The notes: a model not told the origin generated them from the sequence alone. 64,000 bases of DNA from Colwellia sp. RSH04 (GCF_003545765.1 NZ_QXIO01000008.1:62001-126000); one strand, 5' to 3'. Positions 10,155-21,664 are shown, counted from the first letter of the stretch. Program-made: numbers and translations.

Positions 10155-10739
10155 TTATTGCGCTTTAAAAGCGTGTAAGCGTTGTTGGGCTTTGGTTAAC
10201 CCCTCTTTTTGCCAGACTTCAAAGCAACGACTCGCTTCATCAACAGCGTCGTCGATATGTGCTTGTTCTGTTGCTGGCGCTTTACCTAAGACATGGCCTG
10301 TTACTTTATCTTTGTGACCTGGATGCCCAATGCCAATTCTTAGTCGATAAAAATTTTTATTATTTGCCATGCAAGCAATAATGTCTTTTAGTCCATTATG
10401 ACCACCATGACCTCCACCTTGTTTTATTTTTACACTTCCAGGCAGCATGTCCATTTCATCGTGTGCGATTAAAATGTTATCTACCTCAATACGGAAAAAA
10501 TTAGCTAATGGTGCTACTGAATGACCGCTACGATTCATAAAAGTAGTAGGGATCAATAAATGAACAACATCATTACCTATGATGCCTTTACCATATAAAC
10601 CAGAATATTTTTTTTCAGGACGAAGTGTTATATTGTTGCGTCGTGCCAGTTCTTCAACAAACCAGACACCAGCATTGTGGCGAGTTCTTGTATATTCGGG
10701 GCCTGGATTACCAAGCCCCGCAATTAGTTTAATAGTCAT
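10155..10739 (-). CDS. pth: peptidyl-tRNA hydrolase
   Basis: 194-residue enzyme that releases peptides from prematurely dissociated peptidyl-tRNA. Family motifs are present: [17 protein letters not shown] with the catalytic His (about residue 21), FMNRSG, HDEMDM and [10 protein letters not shown]. Between rplY (31 bp gap) and ychF in one leftward transcription unit. Confidence 0.97.
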   Translation of the reverse strand: MTIKLIAGLGNPGPEYTRTRHNAGVWFVEELARRNNITLRPEKKYSGLYGKGIIGNDVVHLLIPTTFMNRSGHSVAPLANFFRIEVDNILIAHDEMDMLPGSVKIKQGGGHGGHNGLKDIIACMANNKNFYRLRIGIGHPGHKDKVTGHVLGKAPATEQAHIDDAVDEASRCFEVWQKEGLTKAQQRLHAFKAQ

Positions 10740-10770
10740 TATTTTACATTAAATAAATATATTAAAACTA

Positions 10771-11391
10771 TTATTCAGCTGCAGGTTCTTCTTCAGCTTC
10801 TTCTTCATCACTTGCTTTACCTTTCGGAGCATTTGCAGAAACAACTGCTTGGTCGTGATTTTCACCTTTTTCTAATTCATCAGAAGTAACGCCCTTAGGG
10901 AATACTACGTCCGATAAATGTAATGTTTGACCAACTTCAAGTGCCGCTAAGTCAATTTCAATGTACTCAGGTAAGTCTTTTGGTAAACAAGAAATAGCAA
11001 TTTCATTGATGTGATGAGCAATGTTAGCACCTGTTTTCGCTGCTACATCTTCGTTTAAGAAGTGAACAGGAACATTTGTGTGAACAACGTGCTTAGCATC
11101 GATACGGATGAAATCTAAGTGCATGATTACGTCTTTGAACGGGTGACGTTGCATGTCTTTGATTAGACATTCAACAGCTTTACCGTCAACGTTTAATGTT
11201 AAAACGTGAGAGTAAAAAGCTTCTTCTTGTTGTGCACGGTAAACATTTTTGTGCTCTAACGTTAAAGAAACAGGGTCTTGGCCTTCGCCGTAAAGGATTG
11301 CAGGAACTTTATTCGCGTGACGTAGGCGGCGGCTCGCACCTTTCCCTAGGTCTGTACGTACTTCTGCTTCCAAAGTAAATAAATCAGTCAT
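10771..11391 (-). CDS. rplY: 50S ribosomal protein bL25 (CTC form)
   Basis: 206-residue bL25 of the long type. The N-terminal ~95 residues are the 5S-rRNA-binding L25 domain ([23 protein letters not shown]). The rest is the TL5/CTC C-terminal beta domain ending in an acidic Glu/Ala-rich tail. E. coli has only the short N-terminal domain. First gene of rplY-pth-ychF, with a hairpin in its leader (see 11426-11452). Confidence 0.95.
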   Translation of the reverse strand: MTDLFTLEAEVRTDLGKGASRRLRHANKVPAILYGEGQDPVSLTLEHKNVYRAQQEEAFYSHVLTLNVDGKAVECLIKDMQRHPFKDVIMHLDFIRIDAKHVVHTNVPVHFLNEDVAAKTGANIAHHINEIAISCLPKDLPEYIEIDLAALEVGQTLHLSDVVFPKGVTSDELEKGENHDQAVVSANAPKGKASDEEEAEEEPAAE

Positions 11392-11425
11392 TGTTTAATA
11401 CTCTTTTATATAAACTAAAATTAGC

Positions 11426-11452
11426 CCTTGTTTTTTGCGACCAAAAACAAGG
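11426..11452 (-). promoter_or_regulatory. rplY leader hairpin, possible L25 autoregulatory element
   Basis: On the minus strand CCTTGTTTTT and AAAAACAAGG form a 10-bp stem around GGTCGC plus one or two A residues, 35-60 nt upstream of the rplY ATG. There is no T run after it, so it is not an ordinary terminator. E. coli rplY is translationally autoregulated through its leader, so a similar role is plausible but inferred. Confidence 0.45.
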
Positions 11453-11706
11453 AAATATGCTCTTTTTCGAAAATAAAATTCTTAATAATAAGTTAAAAAG
11501 AAAATGCTTCAGATAAAAAAGGCGCCGAATAATAACACTTCATTACGAGTAAAGCTATTGAATGTTGGGTTATTGATAAATTAATTTGTAGAGGTGATTT
11601 TATCTGTAATAGACGATAATCAAGAGGCTGGTTTAAAAAGGGTAGGGTATTAAAAAGCCAACATCAATTGTTGGCTTTTAGGTCTAATCATTCGTTTCAA
11701 GTGATG
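11453..11706. other. intergenic region between rplY and prs
   Basis: Carries the prs terminator at its left-hand gene end and presumably the rplY promoter. Nothing else recognisable. Confidence 0.3.
11652..11679 (-). terminator. intrinsic terminator after prs
   Basis: Stem AAAAGCCAACA / TGTTGGCTTTT (11 bp) with a 5-nt loop, 28 bp past the prs stop; T tract on both strands. Confidence 0.85.
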
Positions 11707-12657
11707 TTATGAGTTTTCAAACATCGCAGAAATAGATTCTTCGTTACAAACGCGACGAATCGCTTCACTTAACATGCCGCTTAACGTTAATTGGCGAACC
11801 ATTTTAAGTTTTTTAATTTCTTTTGACAGAGGAATTGAGTCGGTTACGACCACTTCATCAATCACAGAATTTTTAAGGTTTTCAGCAGCGTTACCTGAAA
11901 GAACTGGATGAGTAGCATAAGCAATAACTCGTTTTGCACCGTGCTCTTTTAACGCTTCAGCGGCTTTTGCTAATGTACCGCCAGTATCAATCATATCATC
12001 AACAATAATACAGTCACGACCTTCAACTTCACCAATTATATGCATAACTTGTGCTACGTTTGCTTTAGGGCGACGTTTATCGATAATGGCTAAATCAGTA
12101 TCATCAAGCAACTTGGCTACAGCACGAGCACGTACTACACCGCCAATGTCAGGAGATACGACAACAGGATTGTCTAATTCACGGTTTTTCATGTCTTCTA
12201 AAAGAATAGGCGTACCAAACACGTTATCAACAGGTACATCAAAGAAACCTTGAATTTGTTCTGCGTGTAAGTCTACTGTTAATACGCGGTCTACACCAAC
12301 ACTTGATAAAAAGTCTGCAACAACTTTAGCCGTAATTGGTACACGAGCACTTCGTACGCGTCTATCTTGGCGAGCATAACCAAAGTAAGGAATAACGGCG
12401 GTAATACGACCTGCTGAAGCACGACGTAAAGCGTCAATCATTACGATTAACTCCATTAGGTTATCATTGGTTGGAGCGCATGTTGATTGCACAATGAATA
12501 CATCTGAACCACGAACATTTTCCGTGATTTCAAAGCTAATTTCACCATCACTAAAACTACCTACTTTGGCTTCGCCTAAAGTAATATATAAGCGATTAGC
12601 AATTTCTTTGGCCAGTTCAGGGGTGGCATTACCCGCAAAGATCTTCATGTCAGGCAC
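11707..12657 (-). CDS. prs: ribose-phosphate pyrophosphokinase
   Basis: Makes PRPP from ribose 5-phosphate and ATP for nucleotide, His, Trp and NAD synthesis. I start it at GTG 12657, not the upstream ATG at 12723: the GTG has a GAGGA ribosome site 7-8 nt before it, and the product [14 protein letters not shown] then aligns with known Prs N-termini at 316 residues (E. coli 315). Visible motifs are the flexible loop [17 protein letters not shown], the PRPP-binding [11 protein letters not shown] and the regulatory [11 protein letters not shown]. Downstream of ispE, with its own terminator. Confidence 0.95.
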   Translation of the reverse strand: MPDMKIFAGNATPELAKEIANRLYITLGEAKVGSFSDGEISFEITENVRGSDVFIVQSTCAPTNDNLMELIVMIDALRRASAGRITAVIPYFGYARQDRRVRSARVPITAKVVADFLSSVGVDRVLTVDLHAEQIQGFFDVPVDNVFGTPILLEDMKNRELDNPVVVSPDIGGVVRARAVAKLLDDTDLAIIDKRRPKANVAQVMHIIGEVEGRDCIIVDDMIDTGGTLAKAAEALKEHGAKRVIAYATHPVLSGNAAENLKNSVIDEVVVTDSIPLSKEIKKLKMVRQLTLSGMLSEAIRRVCNEESISAMFENS

Positions 12658-12810
12658 AGTCAGTTCCTCAGAAACTTTTGACATTAATATTATACTTGAA
12701 TGCACTTTGGTAATGGCACTCAAACACTACTAAAACAGAGTTAACTTTAGAAGCGATCAAAGTACTTCGCAAATTATCTCCAGTAAACTTTTCAGTATTC
12801 TTTTATCAAT

Positions 12811-13704
12811 TTAGCGCAATTGATAACTTTCCATTTTACTTAGTAAAGGAGATTTATTAGCCCCTTTAGCGATAAATGAGCTAATTCCTTTTGGGAGTTT
12901 TGCTTGTAAATCGCGCGCCATTGATTGACTTGAACATCGCGTGAAAATACATGCACCCGTTCCTGTCATTCTTGACGGCGCGTATTCTATCAACCAAGCC
13001 AGTAGCTTGGCAACCTCACTGTAGTGATTAATTACCATGGTTTGACAATCATTATGGAATATATCATTAGCAAAAACATCGTGCATTAATTCATCTGATG
13101 TAAGTGGGGGGCTATTACGAGGTAGATCTGATGCAGTAAACACACTTTGTGTTGATATACTACAATTAGGTTTGCTCACTAAATACCAACTTTCTTCAGG
13201 ATGTTTTGTTATCAGTTTTTCTCCAACTCCTTTTGCAAAGGCGGAATAACCATGGACAAAAATGGGGACATCAGCACCTAAAGATAAACCTAGTTCGGCT
13301 AGCTCTTCAGTTGAAAGCTCGCATTGCCATAGTGTGTTCAAGGCAAGTAATATGGTGGCTGCGTTGGAAGAACCGCCACCTAAACCGCCACCCATTGGCA
13401 GTACTTTGTTGATACTGATATTCACGCCTAAAGTATTTTCGCCATGATATTTACTATGATTTTTTAAAAGTTGGGCAGCCTTGTAAATTAGATTATCTTT
13501 TTTTGCGACACCTTTAATGGGGGTCAGTAAATTAATTTTATTATCATTGGTTATTTCTAACGTTAAGGTGTCGCCATATTCAAGAAACTGAAATAAGGTT
13601 TCTAATTCATGATATCCATCAGGACGCCTGCCTATTATGTGGAGGAAGAGATTTAATTTAGCAGGGGAAGGTAGTTCAAATGTTTGATTAATATACGAAG
13701 TCAT
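12811..13704 (-). CDS. ispE: 4-diphosphocytidyl-2-C-methyl-D-erythritol kinase
   Basis: 297-residue GHMP kinase of the MEP isoprenoid pathway. Motifs are PSPAKLNLFLHIIGRRPDGYHEL at the N-terminus, the phosphate-binding PMGGGLGGGSSNAAT (about residue 100) and the C-terminal SRMTGTGACIF. Length is slightly above E. coli (283). Starts 11 bp after lolB, as in the conserved lolB-ispE-prs block. Confidence 0.95.
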   Translation of the reverse strand: MTSYINQTFELPSPAKLNLFLHIIGRRPDGYHELETLFQFLEYGDTLTLEITNDNKINLLTPIKGVAKKDNLIYKAAQLLKNHSKYHGENTLGVNISINKVLPMGGGLGGGSSNAATILLALNTLWQCELSTEELAELGLSLGADVPIFVHGYSAFAKGVGEKLITKHPEESWYLVSKPNCSISTQSVFTASDLPRNSPPLTSDELMHDVFANDIFHNDCQTMVINHYSEVAKLLAWLIEYAPSRMTGTGACIFTRCSSQSMARDLQAKLPKGISSFIAKGANKSPLLSKMESYQLR

Positions 13705-13715
13705 ATCGTGATTCT

Positions 13716-14369
13716 TTATGTATTAAGTTGCCATTTATCGATTGCTATTCTAATCGTTAAGTCTTGGGTTTTAATAGTAAACTTGGTTGCCAAAGCGATA
13801 TTATTAACCATTTTGTATCGGCTATAGTTGATAAGCCACTGCTGCTCTTGTCCATAACTATTGACTAGAGAACTTTGTAGTGATTTTGGAAAACCAGTTT
13901 GTGCATCAAACGTTATCGAGTCTTTAGTATTACTATAAGGGATACCTTTTAACCAATATTTTAACGCTTGTGTGGGCAAAGTTAACCCTGTTAACTCTTC
14001 TATGAGGTAATCAAGATTATCACCATTATATTGTTTTCCATCTAGCTTTATTGTGTGATGATCTTTTTTAGAATTAAGCTGTAAAATGTTAATGCCTAGG
14101 TAACTTGATAAATTAAGTTTTTGACTTGGAATGCTTTCATCAATTGACCAATAAATATTTGCTCTTTCGCGACTATCACCTTGTAAAAAAGCTATTTTTC
14201 CTGATAATTTCCATTGTGAAATGATGTCTATCTGCTTAACTCGCTGTTGAGCAGATACATTAGTCACAAGGGACTGTTCAGTCTGAACTGTCGAGCAGGC
14301 AGTAATAAATAGAATAAGAAAAGAAAAAGATGTTTTTACTAAAGTGGTAATGCAATGATTAGGGATCAT
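13716..14369 (-). CDS. lolB: outer-membrane lipoprotein LolB
   Basis: 217-residue acceptor that receives lipoproteins from LolA and inserts them in the outer membrane. A hydrophobic signal ends in the lipobox ITAC (Cys about residue 25). The mature part has the family pattern (WKLSGKIAF near the N-terminus, ANIYWSID, IPYSNTKDS, GFPKSLQSS, QQWLINYSRYK). Conserved upstream partner of ispE and divergent from hemA. Confidence 0.9.
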   Translation of the reverse strand: MIPNHCITTLVKTSFSFLILFITACSTVQTEQSLVTNVSAQQRVKQIDIISQWKLSGKIAFLQGDSRERANIYWSIDESIPSQKLNLSSYLGINILQLNSKKDHHTIKLDGKQYNGDNLDYLIEELTGLTLPTQALKYWLKGIPYSNTKDSITFDAQTGFPKSLQSSLVNSYGQEQQWLINYSRYKMVNNIALATKFTIKTQDLTIRIAIDKWQLNT

Positions 14370-14706
14370 GTTAGTTATTAGGGATCAGGTTAGTCATAAG
14401 AAAATTTTACTGGGTCATTTTGACTATTGGAACACAGGCCTTAGAGATGTTCAAGGTTATGGTGTGATCAGTGAGTTGTTATAATCTATGTAGTTTTTAT
14501 CACAGATCATGGTTTATTGATAAAAGCTGAGTAATAATAAAGAAATACCCTGATGACTGGGGTATAATGCACAAATAGATAATTTTATACAGCTTTGCTA
14601 GATTCATTAGAGTGATTTTAATCACATCAAAGCATTAAATAGCATAAAGATTAAATGTAGCGGGTATTGATAGATACTCTCTACTTAGAAAGATAGGTTA
14701 ATTATT
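14370..14706. other. divergent control region lolB/hemA
   Basis: 337 bp without a gene. On the plus strand two TATAAT hexamers (14480-14485 and 14563-14568) are candidate -10 elements for hemA, but neither has a good -35 at 16-18 bp. No operator recognised. Confidence 0.35.
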
Positions 14707-15975
14707 TTGTCCATTGTTGCCGTTGGAATCAATCATAAAACTGCTCCCGTTGCTGTCAGAGAAAAAATATCTTTTAACCCAGATAATCTCTCTATAGCAT
14801 TACAAGAAATGTTGAACGAAGTTCAATGTAAAGAAGTAGCCATACTTTCTACCTGTAACCGTACTGAATTATATTTAGTGCAAGACGGTGATGTTGAACA
14901 GACTCAAGAACGGTTAGTTCAATGGTTAGAAAATTATCATAATGTTCCAGCCTCAACTATTTTACCTAGCCTTTATTGGCACCAAGACCAGCAAGCCGTT
15001 AATCATATGATGCGCGTTGCTTGTGGTCTTGATTCATTAGTGCTGGGTGAACCACAAATTCTAGGTCAAATGAAGCAAGCCTATAGTCAAGCAAAAGCAG
15101 CTGGCTCAATGGCTTTAGTCATGGACAGGTTATTTCAACGAACATTTGGTGTTGCTAAGCAAGTTCGCACAGAAACCGAAATTGGCACAAGTGCGGTATC
15201 AGTTGCCTTTGCTTCTGTTAATTTAGCAAAACACATCTTTGCTAGTCTTGAAAAAGCAAGAGTTCTTCTTGTTGGTGCCGGTGAGACCATTGAATTAGTT
15301 GCTAAACATTTATATGAAAATAATGTGGGTAAAATTACGGTAGCAAACCGAACGATTGCTCGTGCTGAAAACATGGCAAAACAAATAGGTGCTGAGGTAA
15401 TCACATTAGCACAAATTCCAGAGCAAATGTGTCATGCAGATATCGTTATAAGTTCGACAGGCTCTACTTTACCGATTATCGGTAAAGGTATGGTTGAACA
15501 AGCGTTAATTACACGCAAGCATAAACCTATTTTTATGGTTGATTTAGCCGTTCCAAGAGATATAGAAGAACAAGTATCAGAGTTAGAAGATGTGTTTCTT
15601 TATACGGTTGACGACTTACAAAGTATTATTGCAAAAAATATTGAGAATCGTCGAAAGGCAGCTGTTCAAGCTGAAGGTATAGTAAACACTCAGTCTGACA
15701 GCTTTATGTCATGGCTTCGAGGGTTAAATACCCAAGATACGGTGATTAGTTATCGTAAGCAATGTCTAGCACATCGAGATCAATTACTTGAAAAAGCCTT
15801 AGTGCAATTAAAAAATGGTAAAAACTCAGAGGCGGTTGTTGCTGAATTAGCCACTAAGTTGTCAAATAAGTTTATGCATGCTCCAACAAGTGCTTTGCAG
15901 TCAGCTGCGCAAGGCGGTGAGTTAGATAAACTGCTTTATTTGCGTGATATCTTTCAAATAGATCAACAAGATTAA
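14707..15975 (+). CDS. hemA: glutamyl-tRNA reductase
   Basis: 422-residue enzyme reducing Glu-tRNA to glutamate-1-semialdehyde, first committed step of C5 tetrapyrrole synthesis. The product begins at a TTG codon: SIVAVGINHKTAPVAVREK lines up with HemA N-termini from its first residue and no upstream ATG is in frame nearby. The catalytic Cys is in LSTCNRTELY (about residue 50), and the NADPH domain has VLLVGAGETIELVAKHL. First gene of hemA-prfA-prmC. Confidence 0.95.
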   Translation: MSIVAVGINHKTAPVAVREKISFNPDNLSIALQEMLNEVQCKEVAILSTCNRTELYLVQDGDVEQTQERLVQWLENYHNVPASTILPSLYWHQDQQAVNHMMRVACGLDSLVLGEPQILGQMKQAYSQAKAAGSMALVMDRLFQRTFGVAKQVRTETEIGTSAVSVAFASVNLAKHIFASLEKARVLLVGAGETIELVAKHLYENNVGKITVANRTIARAENMAKQIGAEVITLAQIPEQMCHADIVISSTGSTLPIIGKGMVEQALITRKHKPIFMVDLAVPRDIEEQVSELEDVFLYTVDDLQSIIAKNIENRRKAAVQAEGIVNTQSDSFMSWLRGLNTQDTVISYRKQCLAHRDQLLEKALVQLKNGKNSEAVVAELATKLSNKFMHAPTSALQSAAQGGELDKLLYLRDIFQIDQQD

Positions 15976-16141
15976 AATAAATTATTATAATCTAGTGAGT
16001 TTATCGCTTTTGGCGACTTTCCAATTAAAATCTTTCCGTAAATATTCATTCGCAACATTACTGTGTTAGAATAACGACAATTTTTGTTAATTGTTAAAAC
16101 AACAATTGACCGTTACCTGTTTAAAAGATAAGAAATTATTC

Positions 16142-17230
16142 ATGAAAGCCTCTGTTTATCAAAAACTCGAAGTATTAGTCGAGCGTTTCGAAGAAGTACA
16201 AGCCCTATTATCTGATCCCGAGACTATTAGTAATCAGGATAAGTTTCGTACATTGTCTCAAGAGTTCAAGCAACTTGAAGAAGTTACACAAACGTTTAAC
16301 AGCTATAAAAATGCAGAAGAGGATTTTGCAACGGCTGAAATGATGTTAAAAGATGATGATCCTGACATGCGAGAAATGGCTCAAGAAGAGTTTAAAGACG
16401 CTAAAAAAGCGGTTGCAGAAATCGCGGATCAATTACAGATTTTATTACTGCCTCGTGATCCGAACGATGATAACAACTGTTTTGTTGAAATCAGAGCCGG
16501 TGCAGGTGGAGATGAAGCCGCTATTTTTGTTGGTGACTTATTTAGAATGTACAGCCGTTATGCAGAAAAGCAGGGCTGGAAAGTTGAAGTCATGAACAGT
16601 AACGAAAGTGAGCAGGGCGGATATAAAGAATTAATCTTGAAGGTTAATGGTGAAGGTGTTTACGGTCAGATGAAGTTTGAATCAGGAGGCCATCGTGTAC
16701 AACGTGTGCCTGAAACTGAATCGCAGGGTCGTGTGCATACTTCGGCTTGTACTGTAGTTGTTATGCCAGAAATTCCTGAATCGCAAGCCATTGAAATTAA
16801 CAAAGCTGATTTAAAGGTTGATACTTTTAGAGCTTCTGGTGCTGGTGGTCAGCACGTAAACAAAACGGATTCTGCAATACGTATTACGCATATCCCTACG
16901 GGCGTTGTGGTTGAGTGTCAAGATCAGCGTTCACAGCATAAGAACAGAGCGCAAGCTATGTCAGTTTTGCAAGCTCGTTTACAACAAGCTGAAGATGAAA
17001 AACGTCGTAGCGAAGAAGAGTCATCTCGTCGTAGTTTAGTGGCAAGTGGAGATCGCTCTGAACGTATACGTACCTATAACTTCCCTCAAGGTCGTATGAG
17101 TGATCATCGCATTAACCTAACGTTATATCGTTTAAATGAAATCATGGAAGGTAATTTACAATTAGTAATGGAGCCTATCATGCAAGAGAACCAAGCTGAT
17201 TTATTAGCAGAGCTTGCAGAGCAAGAATAA
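16142..17230 (+). CDS. prfA: peptide chain release factor 1
   Basis: 362-residue RF1, which reads UAA/UAG. The start at ATG 16142 ([17 protein letters not shown]) matches the family; an in-frame codon at 16091 would add a non-homologous 17-residue tail. The GGQ loop is intact ([13 protein letters not shown]) for peptidyl-tRNA hydrolysis and PmrC methylation. The RF1 codon-recognition tripeptide region reads [14 protein letters not shown]. Stop is 7 bp before prmC, so translation is probably coupled. Confidence 0.96.
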   Translation: MKASVYQKLEVLVERFEEVQALLSDPETISNQDKFRTLSQEFKQLEEVTQTFNSYKNAEEDFATAEMMLKDDDPDMREMAQEEFKDAKKAVAEIADQLQILLLPRDPNDDNNCFVEIRAGAGGDEAAIFVGDLFRMYSRYAEKQGWKVEVMNSNESEQGGYKELILKVNGEGVYGQMKFESGGHRVQRVPETESQGRVHTSACTVVVMPEIPESQAIEINKADLKVDTFRASGAGGQHVNKTDSAIRITHIPTGVVVECQDQRSQHKNRAQAMSVLQARLQQAEDEKRRSEEESSRRSLVASGDRSERIRTYNFPQGRMSDHRINLTLYRLNEIMEGNLQLVMEPIMQENQADLLAELAEQE

Positions 17231-17237
17231 CGTTTTT

Positions 17238-18098
17238 ATGTCTGTTGACGTTCCTTCAATTGCAGCGTTATCTGAATATGGCAAACAACAATTGTTGTCA
17301 CTGTCAGATAGCGCGCAATTAGACAGTAATATTTTAATCTGCCATGTCATTAACAAAGACCTTAGTTACCTATTAACTTGGCCTGAAAAAAAGCTTTCAC
17401 TTAGTGAGTACGAAAAGTTCATTGAACTATTAAATCGTAGAATTAAGGGCGAGCCTATTGCCTATATTGTAGGAACTAAAGAGTTCTGGTCTTTGCCGTT
17501 ACTTGTTTCACCTGCAACCTTAATACCTCGACCTGATACTGAAACACTGGTTGAGTTGGTTCTTGAATTATATCAATCTCAGCAAGCCCTTCATTGTTTA
17601 GACTTAGGAACTGGAACAGGTGCTATTGCACTTGCGCTAGCTTCTGAAAATCCTAGCTGGCATTTTGATGCTGTGGACTTTAGCTCTGAAGCAGTAAGTT
17701 TAGCGAAACTTAATTCACAACAATTAAACTTAACTAATGTGCAGGTTTTTCAAAGTGATTGGTATAGTAATGTAGCAGAAGATAAAAAATACGACCTTAT
17801 AGTTTCTAACCCACCTTATATTGATGAGCAAGATGAGCATTTAGCTCAAGGTGATGTTAGGTTTGAACCTAAATCAGCTTTAGTCGCCGATGAACAAGGG
17901 TTAAAAGATATAAAAATCATTATAGAAAATGCCAAACAACACTTAAAAACGAACGGTGCTTTGTTTATTGAACATGGTTTTGCACAAGGTGAATTAGTTT
18001 GTGATATATTGACAGGCTTTGGTTATCAAAATGCACAAACTGTTACAGATTTAAATGGTCAAGATAGAATAAGCTGGGCGATTTATTCAAATTATTAG
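17238..18098 (+). CDS. prmC: release factor glutamine methyltransferase PrmC
   Basis: 286-residue SAM-dependent enzyme that methylates the Gln of the GGQ loop in RF1/RF2. ATG 17238 is chosen because an earlier in-frame codon at 17214 lies inside prfA. SAM motif CLDLGTGTGAIALALA (about residue 118) and the catalytic NPPY in IVSNPPYI (about 190) are intact. Placed directly after its substrate gene prfA. Confidence 0.96.
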   Translation: MSVDVPSIAALSEYGKQQLLSLSDSAQLDSNILICHVINKDLSYLLTWPEKKLSLSEYEKFIELLNRRIKGEPIAYIVGTKEFWSLPLLVSPATLIPRPDTETLVELVLELYQSQQALHCLDLGTGTGAIALALASENPSWHFDAVDFSSEAVSLAKLNSQQLNLTNVQVFQSDWYSNVAEDKKYDLIVSNPPYIDEQDEHLAQGDVRFEPKSALVADEQGLKDIKIIIENAKQHLKTNGALFIEHGFAQGELVCDILTGFGYQNAQTVTDLNGQDRISWAIYSNY

Positions 18099-18127
18099 TT
18101 AACCTCTTTAATATCAAGGAATTTTTA

Positions 18128-18493
18128 ATGTTTAAACATCTTCATATGACGCTTGCATTGTTAAGTGTCAGCTTATTTACTTTACGTTTTATATGGCTAT
18201 TAATTGGCTCAAGTCAGTTGCAAAAAAAGTGGGTGAAAATTACCCCGCATATTATTGATACCCTGTTATTAAGTGTTGGTATTTTGATGGCATATCAATA
18301 TAGTATGAGTCCTTTTGAACACTTATGGTTAGGTGAAAAATTACTGGCAGTCGTTGCTTATATTTTTACGGGTTACTTCACTCTAAAATTAGCGCGTAAT
18401 AAAAGCATGCAAATTATTGGTTATTTAGGCGCTATGGGCTGGATAATGCTTATTTATAGATTAGCGGTTACTCGTGAAGCAATGTTCTTTTAA
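18128..18493 (+). CDS. sirB2: SirB2 family inner-membrane protein
   Basis: 121-residue protein with four hydrophobic segments (about residues 8-28, 42-62, 70-90 and 98-115) and the family-like KHLHMTLALLSVSLFTLRF start. Function unknown. Conserved position between prmC and sirB1. Confidence 0.85.
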   Translation: MFKHLHMTLALLSVSLFTLRFIWLLIGSSQLQKKWVKITPHIIDTLLLSVGILMAYQYSMSPFEHLWLGEKLLAVVAYIFTGYFTLKLARNKSMQIIGYLGAMGWIMLIYRLAVTREAMFF

Positions 18494-18563
18494 ATAGTAT
18501 TTATTGCAATTTAATTAACTCATTAATTTAAATAGGAAGTCGCTGATATTCAGCAGAGGTGTT

Positions 18564-19391
18564 ATGAACGAATTGTTGTTGTCTGAAATAAATTCGACCG
18601 AAAAAGATCTACTTCAAATGATGGTGTTACTGGAAGATTTTATTCTTGCCAAGCAATCCCCTAGCCATAATGATGTAGCCTCTGATACGTCTTTAGATGG
18701 TTTAGAGATGATTATTAAACAATGCCAAGCGGTTATTGAGGAGATAGAGTCACCTTTAGATAGAGCTGAAATTTTATTAAATGAACTCTATTTTCAACAT
18801 TTATTTGTTGATAAGTTTCGCAAAATTTACCCTATAGAGGCATTTTGCGTTGTTTCAGGTATTAATAGTCGCTTAATGTCTCCTGTACTTAAAGCCGTTA
18901 TAATATGTGAAATTATCAACGCTTGTGGTTTTGAAACTGACTTAGTATATATACCCAATAAAATGATGGTAAGAATATGTTGTGATGAAAAATACGCAAT
19001 TATATTTGACGCAACGACAGGGGAGTCGCTTAACTGGAGTGAGCTTGACTTACGCCTAGACGAGTTAAACGGAGATCCTACTCAACATGAATTAGCCAGT
19101 GTTGAAAGTGAAGCCGTGTTAGTTGAACATTTAACGGCATTTAAAAACGCTTTAATCAAAGAGAAAGCCTTTGATAAAGCGTTACGTTGTGTTGACGTAA
19201 TATTAGCGCTAACACCTGATGATCCACTTCAAAGGCGAGATAGAGGCTATTTACTACACCAATTAGATTGTTTTAACGTTGCCGTTGATGATTATCGCTA
19301 TTTTGTTGAACAATGTCCTAAAGATCCCGCCGCAAAACTCCTTAAATTGCAATTAGATAAAATTAATATTCAAGAAACTGTATTACATTAA
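18564..19391 (+). CDS. sirB1: SirB1 family transglutaminase-like/TPR protein
   Basis: 275-residue cytoplasmic protein. The first ~190 residues correspond to the transglutaminase-like SirB1_N domain (LYFQHLFVDKFRKIYPIEAFCVVSGINSRL), the last ~80 to TPR-like helices (ALIKEKAFDKALRCVDVILALTPDDPLQRRDRGYLL). The region around the Cys of SirB1_N lacks an obvious catalytic Cys-His-Asp arrangement that I can assign, so activity is uncertain. Conserved neighbour of sirB2 and kdsA. Confidence 0.88.
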   Translation: MNELLLSEINSTEKDLLQMMVLLEDFILAKQSPSHNDVASDTSLDGLEMIIKQCQAVIEEIESPLDRAEILLNELYFQHLFVDKFRKIYPIEAFCVVSGINSRLMSPVLKAVIICEIINACGFETDLVYIPNKMMVRICCDEKYAIIFDATTGESLNWSELDLRLDELNGDPTQHELASVESEAVLVEHLTAFKNALIKEKAFDKALRCVDVILALTPDDPLQRRDRGYLLHQLDCFNVAVDDYRYFVEQCPKDPAAKLLKLQLDKINIQETVLH

Positions 19392-19412
19392 TTAAAATAA
19401 AAAGGTTAACCA

Positions 19413-20675
19413 ATGCAAGAGCAAGTCGTGGCGAACGCGCCACTCATCACTAACGACAACGTAGTGTTAGGAATACTAGCGTTAATATTAGGCTTTGTTT
19501 TTTATACGTCTAATAGCCAAAATGCATTTTGGCAACGCTTTTATAAGTATGTACCAGCATTACTCATGTGCTATTTATTACCATCTCTGCTTAATACCTT
19601 TGGTGTTGTTAGTGCTGATGTGAGTCAAATTGATGAAGTTGCTAAATATTATCTATTGCCTGCATGTTTAGTGTTATTGACGTTAAGTATTGATATTAAG
19701 GCGATTGCTGGTTTAGGTAGTAAAGCTATTATTATGTTCTTAACAGGCACTATTGGCGTTGTTATTGGTGGACCGCTTGCCTTGTTAGCTGTTTCAGCAA
19801 TATGGCCTGATCTTATCGGTGTTACAGGCCCAGATGCTGTTTGGCGTGGTATGGCTGCACTTGCGGGTAGTTGGATTGGCGGTGGTGCCAACATGTTGGC
19901 CATGAAAGAGATTTATGAAGCTGATGGTAAAATTTTTACCATTATGGTGACGGTTGATATTGTTGTTGCCAATCTTTGGATGGCAGGTTTACTGTATATT
20001 GCGGCAAATCACAAAGCGATAGACGCTAAAAGTGGTGCTGATACCTCAGGTATTGATAAATTAATTGCCAAAGTTGAAGAATACGAGCGTAATAATAAAC
20101 GCATGCCAGAGTTAAAAGACTTTATGCTTATTATCGCGGTTGCTTTTGGTGCAGCAGGATTTGCTCACTTAGCCGCTGATTTCCTTGTACCTTACTTCCA
20201 AACTAACTTCCCAGAACTTAAAAAGTTTAGTTTACATAGTAAACTATTTTGGATCATCGTCATGGTAACTACCATAGGTTTAACGTTATCTTTTACCAAA
20301 GCAAGGCAGCTAGAATCTGTTGGTGCGTCAAAAGTAGGTAGTAGTTTCTTATATATTTTAGTGGCAACTATCGGTCTACATATGGATATTGCTCAAATTG
20401 CTGAAGCACCTAAGTATGTAGTCATCGGTCTTATTTGGATGGCAATTCACGTAATATTATTGTTTGCTGTAGGAAAAATGATAAAAGCCCCTGTATTTTA
20501 CTTAGCAGTAGGTAGTAAAGCTAATATTGGAGGGGCTGCATCTGCTCCTGTTATTGCATCGGCTTTCCACCCATCGCTTGCACCTGTTGGCGTGTTATTA
20601 GCAGTACTTGGTTATGCATTAGGTACTTATATGGCATGGCTATGTGGACAATTGCTACGTATTGTTGGTAGCTAA
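19413..20675 (+). CDS. DUF819 (YjcL-type) membrane protein
   Basis: 420-residue polytopic protein with about 10-12 hydrophobic segments and the family glycine-rich stretch AGSWIGGGANMLAMKEIY (about residue 150). A second half-repeat-like GSKANIGGAASAPVIASAFH (about 370) suggests an inverted two-repeat transporter fold. Substrate unknown. It is inserted between sirB1 and kdsA, which are adjacent in many relatives, 21 bp after sirB1. Confidence 0.85.
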   Translation: MQEQVVANAPLITNDNVVLGILALILGFVFYTSNSQNAFWQRFYKYVPALLMCYLLPSLLNTFGVVSADVSQIDEVAKYYLLPACLVLLTLSIDIKAIAGLGSKAIIMFLTGTIGVVIGGPLALLAVSAIWPDLIGVTGPDAVWRGMAALAGSWIGGGANMLAMKEIYEADGKIFTIMVTVDIVVANLWMAGLLYIAANHKAIDAKSGADTSGIDKLIAKVEEYERNNKRMPELKDFMLIIAVAFGAAGFAHLAADFLVPYFQTNFPELKKFSLHSKLFWIIVMVTTIGLTLSFTKARQLESVGASKVGSSFLYILVATIGLHMDIAQIAEAPKYVVIGLIWMAIHVILLFAVGKMIKAPVFYLAVGSKANIGGAASAPVIASAFHPSLAPVGVLLAVLGYALGTYMAWLCGQLLRIVGS

Positions 20676-20695
20676 ATTAAACACTAGGTAAATAA

Positions 20696-21592
<897 letters not shown>

Positions 21593-21664
21593 TATGCTAA
21601 TACAGTGTAGTAAATAACGGTAAAATACGATAATTTTTTACGGTTATAAATCGCAAGATAAAAA

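Noticed and set aside
11707-12723. Longer prs product starting at ATG 12723
   Set aside because: The extra 22 residues have no family counterpart, while GTG 12657 has a good ribosome site and the conserved N-terminus.
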